Below, piece after piece: positions 4,697 to 7,338 of a stretch of 7,338 nucleotides of DNA. Each line of letters opens with the position of its first letter. Position 1 is the stretch's first letter. The translations under genes were made by a program, and so were the position numbers. The stretch comes from an uncultured Atopostipes sp. (GTDB lineage: Bacteria > Bacillota > Bacilli > Lactobacillales > Carnobacteriaceae_A): assembly GCA_947296835.1 (NCBI GenBank), contig CAMYQS010000065.1, positions 1 to 7,338 of the forward strand. The letters are read 5' to 3'. The notes under the pieces are model-generated. The model had not been told where the DNA came from, did no database searches, and was given only the letters and a program-made list of their open reading frames with translations.

Positions 4697-6163
4697 ATGT
4701 TACCTGAAAAAACAGCCACAAGAGAAGAAGTTATCCCGGATATTGCTGACCGAAAACGTTCTGAAATTGGAGAAGATTTTGCGCGACTCCAACGCGAATT
4801 AAAAGAAACCAAGAAAAGTATGCTAGTGATTGTGGATGGTTGGGAGTCGTCTGGTAAAGGGACAGTACTAAAAGATTTAACGCGAGAACTTGACCCGAAA
4901 TACTATGAGGTAAGTGTGTTCGAATCACCTTCAGCGGATGATAAGTCGCATCCTTATTTATACCGATTCTTTATGAAAGCTCCTTATGAAGGGCAAATAT
5001 CATTCTTTGATCGTAGTTTTTACCACGACATTTTAGATGATGCGGATCTAGAAGGGGATAAATTAGCTCATTTAATTGAAGATGTTCGGTTTGTCGAACA
5101 AGCTTTAGCGGATGATGATACGTTGATTATAAAGTTATTCCTCCATCAAACGCGTGAAGAAATGATGGAAAATATTCTCGAGCTGGAAGCTGATCCGTAC
5201 CAACAGGCTCGTCTAGATGAAAAAGATTATCGACAATTTATGCACTACAACAAGTATTATGACCATTTCACAAAAGTTCTTGAACAAACAAATGACACAA
5301 AAACGCCTTGGGATATTTTATTTATAGATGGCAGAAAAAATACGTCGAGAAAAGCACTGACGATTTGTGTCCAACGTTTGGAACTATTTTTAGCTGCCGA
5401 TACAACGAGAGATGAGCCGCACTTACCGGCATTAACGGATGATGTGCTGCCGTTATCGCAAGTGGATTTAACGACGAGTATTTCAGATGAAGAATACGAT
5501 GAAAGACTTGAAGACTTGCAGAAACGAGCGGGTGACCTGATGTATCAGGTGTATCTGGAAAATAAAGCTGTTATTGTCGCATACGAAGGAACAGATGCGG
5601 CTGGAAAAGGTGGGAACATCGAACGATTGACGCGACACATTGATCCGCGTGCCTTTGACGTTGCGACGGTTTCTAGCCCAACCAAACATGAGTTGGCCCA
5701 TCATTATTTATGGCGTTTCTATCGTGACTTTCCAATACTTGGACGCATGACTATTTTTGACCGTAGTTGGTATGGCCGTGTGTTGGTGGAGCGAATTGAA
5801 GAATTGACACCATCTTATCGATGGAAGGAAGCTTATCGTGAAATCAACCAAATGGAACACAATTTAGTACATGAAGGGTACCTCATTTTAAAATATTTGA
5901 TTATTATTAATAAAGAAGAGCAACTTGAACGTTTCGAAGACCGAGCGGAGGATCCCGACAAACAACATAAATTAACGGATGAAGATTGGCGTAACCATAA
6001 ACGATTCGATGTTTACAAAGAAGCGATGGATGAAATGGTCGTTTACACTTCGACTGAGGAAGCACCATGGAAAGTGGTTAGCGGAATGAGCAAGAAATAT
6101 GCACGTATTGTTGTGTTAGAAGATTTCATTAAATGTGTGTCAGAATATTTAGAAAAAGAGTAA
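4697..6163 (+). CDS. pap: Tandem-domain PPK2 family enzyme, probable polyphosphate:AMP phosphotransferase
   Basis: This 488-aa cytoplasmic enzyme has two fused PPK2 domains, the arrangement of polyphosphate:AMP phosphotransferases (Acinetobacter PAP, about 475 aa), which use polyphosphate to turn AMP into ADP. Domain 1 (about 14-235) has the Walker A loop GWESSGKG (48-55) and FFDRSFYHD (103-111). Domain 2 (about 265-485) has EGTDAAGKGG (297-306), IFDRSWYGRVLVER (353-366) and the lid segment RAEDPDKQHKLTDEDW (416-431). The domain 2 motifs are closest to the active consensus; domain 1 keeps the P-loop Lys (K54) and the D105-R106-S107 motif but has an altered lid (DPYQQARLDEKDY, 166-178). The ATG at 4697 has AAAGGTGA (4685-4692) four bases upstream. 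It is probably monocistronic, bounded by its own terminator. AMP preference is inferred from architecture and not tested. Confidence 0.88.
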   Translation: MLPEKTATREEVIPDIADRKRSEIGEDFARLQRELKETKKSMLVIVDGWESSGKGTVLKDLTRELDPKYYEVSVFESPSADDKSHPYLYRFFMKAPYEGQISFFDRSFYHDILDDADLEGDKLAHLIEDVRFVEQALADDDTLIIKLFLHQTREEMMENILELEADPYQQARLDEKDYRQFMHYNKYYDHFTKVLEQTNDTKTPWDILFIDGRKNTSRKALTICVQRLELFLAADTTRDEPHLPALTDDVLPLSQVDLTTSISDEEYDERLEDLQKRAGDLMYQVYLENKAVIVAYEGTDAAGKGGNIERLTRHIDPRAFDVATVSSPTKHELAHHYLWRFYRDFPILGRMTIFDRSWYGRVLVERIEELTPSYRWKEAYREINQMEHNLVHEGYLILKYLIIINKEEQLERFEDRAEDPDKQHKLTDEDWRNHKRFDVYKEAMDEMVVYTSTEEAPWKVVSGMSKKYARIVVLEDFIKCVSEYLEKE

Positions 6164-6199
6164 AGATTACAATCGTCTCACAAATTAAAGATATAGCAG

Positions 6200-6231
6200 A
6201 AATACCATGTTAATTGCATGGTATTTTCTTT
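6200..6231 (+). terminator. Terminator after the polyphosphate kinase gene
   Basis: AAATACCATG (6200-6209) and CATGGTATTT (6217-6226) form a perfect 10-bp stem with a 7-base loop, followed by TTTTCTTT. It ends transcription 36 bases past the kinase stop and separates that gene from dnaX. Confidence 0.87.
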
Positions 6232-6236
6232 ATAAT
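6231..6236 (+). promoter_or_regulatory. -10 box of a probable dnaX promoter
   Basis: TATAAT is a perfect -10 consensus placed right after the terminator and 38 bp ahead of the dnaX start. No good -35 lies at normal spacing (TGTTAA at 6208-6213 is the 17-bp position, inside the terminator hairpin), so the call rests on the -10 and on the need for a promoter after a strong terminator. Confidence 0.45.
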
Positions 6237-6274
6237 GAAGGAGTAAGAGAAACAAGTAAGGGTGAAATTATAAA

Positions 6275-7338
6275 ATGACTTATCAAGCCTTATATCGTGT
6301 ATGGCGACCGCAAACATTTACAGATGTTTCAGGGCAAGAGATGATTACTCAGACTCTAAGAAATGCCATTCGCCAAGAAAAATCAAGTCACGCGTATTTA
6401 TTTTCAGGACCACGTGGAACTGGAAAAACGAGTGTGGCTAAAATATTTGCGAAAGCAATCAACTGTCCCAACTCTACAGACGGAGAGCCATGTAACGCAT
6501 GTGCGATCTGTGAGCAAATTACAAATGGTAGTTTAGGCGATGTGATTGAGATTGACGCGGCAAGTAACAACGGTGTAGAAGAAATTCGTGATATTCGCGA
6601 GAAAGCGAATTATGCACCGACACAAGCAGACTACAAAGTTTATATTATTGATGAGGTTCATATGCTTTCAATGGGCGCTTTTAACGCGTTACTGAAAACA
6701 TTAGAAGAGCCCCCTCGTAATGTCGTATTCGTTTTAGCGACAACCGAACCCCATAAAATTCCACTAACCATTATTTCACGAACCCAGCGATTTGATTTCC
6801 GACGTATTTCACAAGAGGATATCATTTCACGCATGGAATATATCTTGGATGAAAAGGGAATCGAACACGAAGAAGATGCTTTGCTTTTAATCGCAAAAGC
6901 AGCAGAAGGTGGAATGCGAGACGCCTTGAGTATTTTAGACCAGGCGCTATCTTTCCACGAAGATAAAATAATAACCGACGATATTCAACGCATTACCGGT
7001 AGTGTGACACAGGACTTATTGGAACATTACTTGAAATCTTTATCTAGCCGCGATACGAAAGCTGGCTTAAACCTTCTACAAAGTTTATTATCAGAAGGTA
7101 AAGATGCCGGACGATTTGTCGAAGACGTGATTTTATTTGCACGTGATTTATTATTATTCCAAAACACACAAGCACAAGAACGCTCCATTTATAAAATTGC
7201 AAAATTCAGTGAAAGTTTCGAAGACTTAGCGATGACATTACCGGAAGACTTCTTATATGAAGTCATCCGAGTATTCAACGACACGCAACAGGAGCTGCGT
7301 TTAAGTAATCACGCGGAAGTGTATTTAGAAGTTGCGAC
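6275..7338 (+). CDS. dnaX: DNA polymerase III subunit gamma/tau, N-terminal part (cut by the window edge)
   Basis: This is the ATPase of the clamp loader, which opens the beta sliding clamp and places it on primed DNA; tau also ties polymerase cores to the replisome. The first 354 residues are here, covering the AAA+ domains and most of the collar region. Seen: the N-terminal ALYRVWRPQTFTDVSGQE (5-22), Walker A GPRGTGKT (45-52), four zinc-binding cysteines (C64, C73, C76, C79), Walker B with sensor DEVHM (126-130), sensor 1 region ATTEPHKIP (155-163), the arginine finger in SRTQRF (R169), and sensor 2 region GGMRDALS (212-219). The ATG at 6275 has AAGGGTGA (6258-6265) nine bases upstream. The frame runs open to the last base, so the C-terminal tau region, and any frameshift site for gamma, lies outside. 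Downstream, a YbaB/RecR pair would be expected from usual gene order. Confidence 0.96.
   Translation, partial: MTYQALYRVWRPQTFTDVSGQEMITQTLRNAIRQEKSSHAYLFSGPRGTGKTSVAKIFAKAINCPNSTDGEPCNACAICEQITNGSLGDVIEIDAASNNGVEEIRDIREKANYAPTQADYKVYIIDEVHMLSMGAFNALLKTLEEPPRNVVFVLATTEPHKIPLTIISRTQRFDFRRISQEDIISRMEYILDEKGIEHEEDALLLIAKAAEGGMRDALSILDQALSFHEDKIITDDIQRITGSVTQDLLEHYLKSLSSRDTKAGLNLLQSLLSEGKDAGRFVEDVILFARDLLLFQNTQAQERSIYKIAKFSESFEDLAMTLPEDFLYEVIRVFNDTQQELRLSNHAEVYLEVA

Overview
The window looks like chromosomal DNA of a low-GC Gram-positive bacterium. AT-rich intergenic regions, strong AGGAGG-type ribosome binding sites, GTG/TTG starts, a small SRP RNA with its own promoter, and a DnaX with the tau/gamma N-terminus all fit Lactobacillales. 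A Carnobacteriaceae- or Enterococcaceae-like host is my guess and is not proven by the sequence.

Layout, left to right. The last codons of an unidentified gene (1-57) are followed 25 nt later by a RimJ/RimL-type GNAT acetyltransferase (82-642). Next comes the small signal recognition particle RNA gene (about 728-822), with an extended -10 promoter and a strong terminator (835-870). Directly after that terminator lies an AT-rich array of 41-bp direct repeats. It is split by a complete IS3-family insertion sequence (about 968-2359), whose two-frame transposase is read on the minus strand and probably joined by a -1 frameshift at an A7 run. Removing the IS and one copy of the 4-bp target duplication (ATAT) restores the 41-bp period exactly. 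The array ends about 110 bp before a solitary AbrB/MazE-like DNA-binding protein (2634-2963), which has a perfect 12-bp palindrome upstream and no toxin partner in view.

The second half is conventional. An NAD(P)-dependent aldehyde dehydrogenase (minus strand, 3108-4514, TTG start) is divergent from a 488-aa tandem-domain PPK2 enzyme, probably a polyphosphate:AMP phosphotransferase (4697-6163). The intergenic region between them holds probable promoters and a small inverted repeat. A terminator (6200-6231) and a perfect -10 box come before dnaX, which starts at 6275 and runs off the right edge.

In many Firmicutes the SRP RNA gene lies next to dnaX. Here about 5.4 kb separates them, and that interval carries the repeats, the IS, the orphan AbrB-like gene, the dehydrogenase and the polyphosphate kinase, so it looks like an accessory insertion hot spot in a housekeeping neighbourhood. 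I see no clear new defence or biosynthetic system. The least explained element is the 41-bp repeat array together with the orphan AbrB-like gene.
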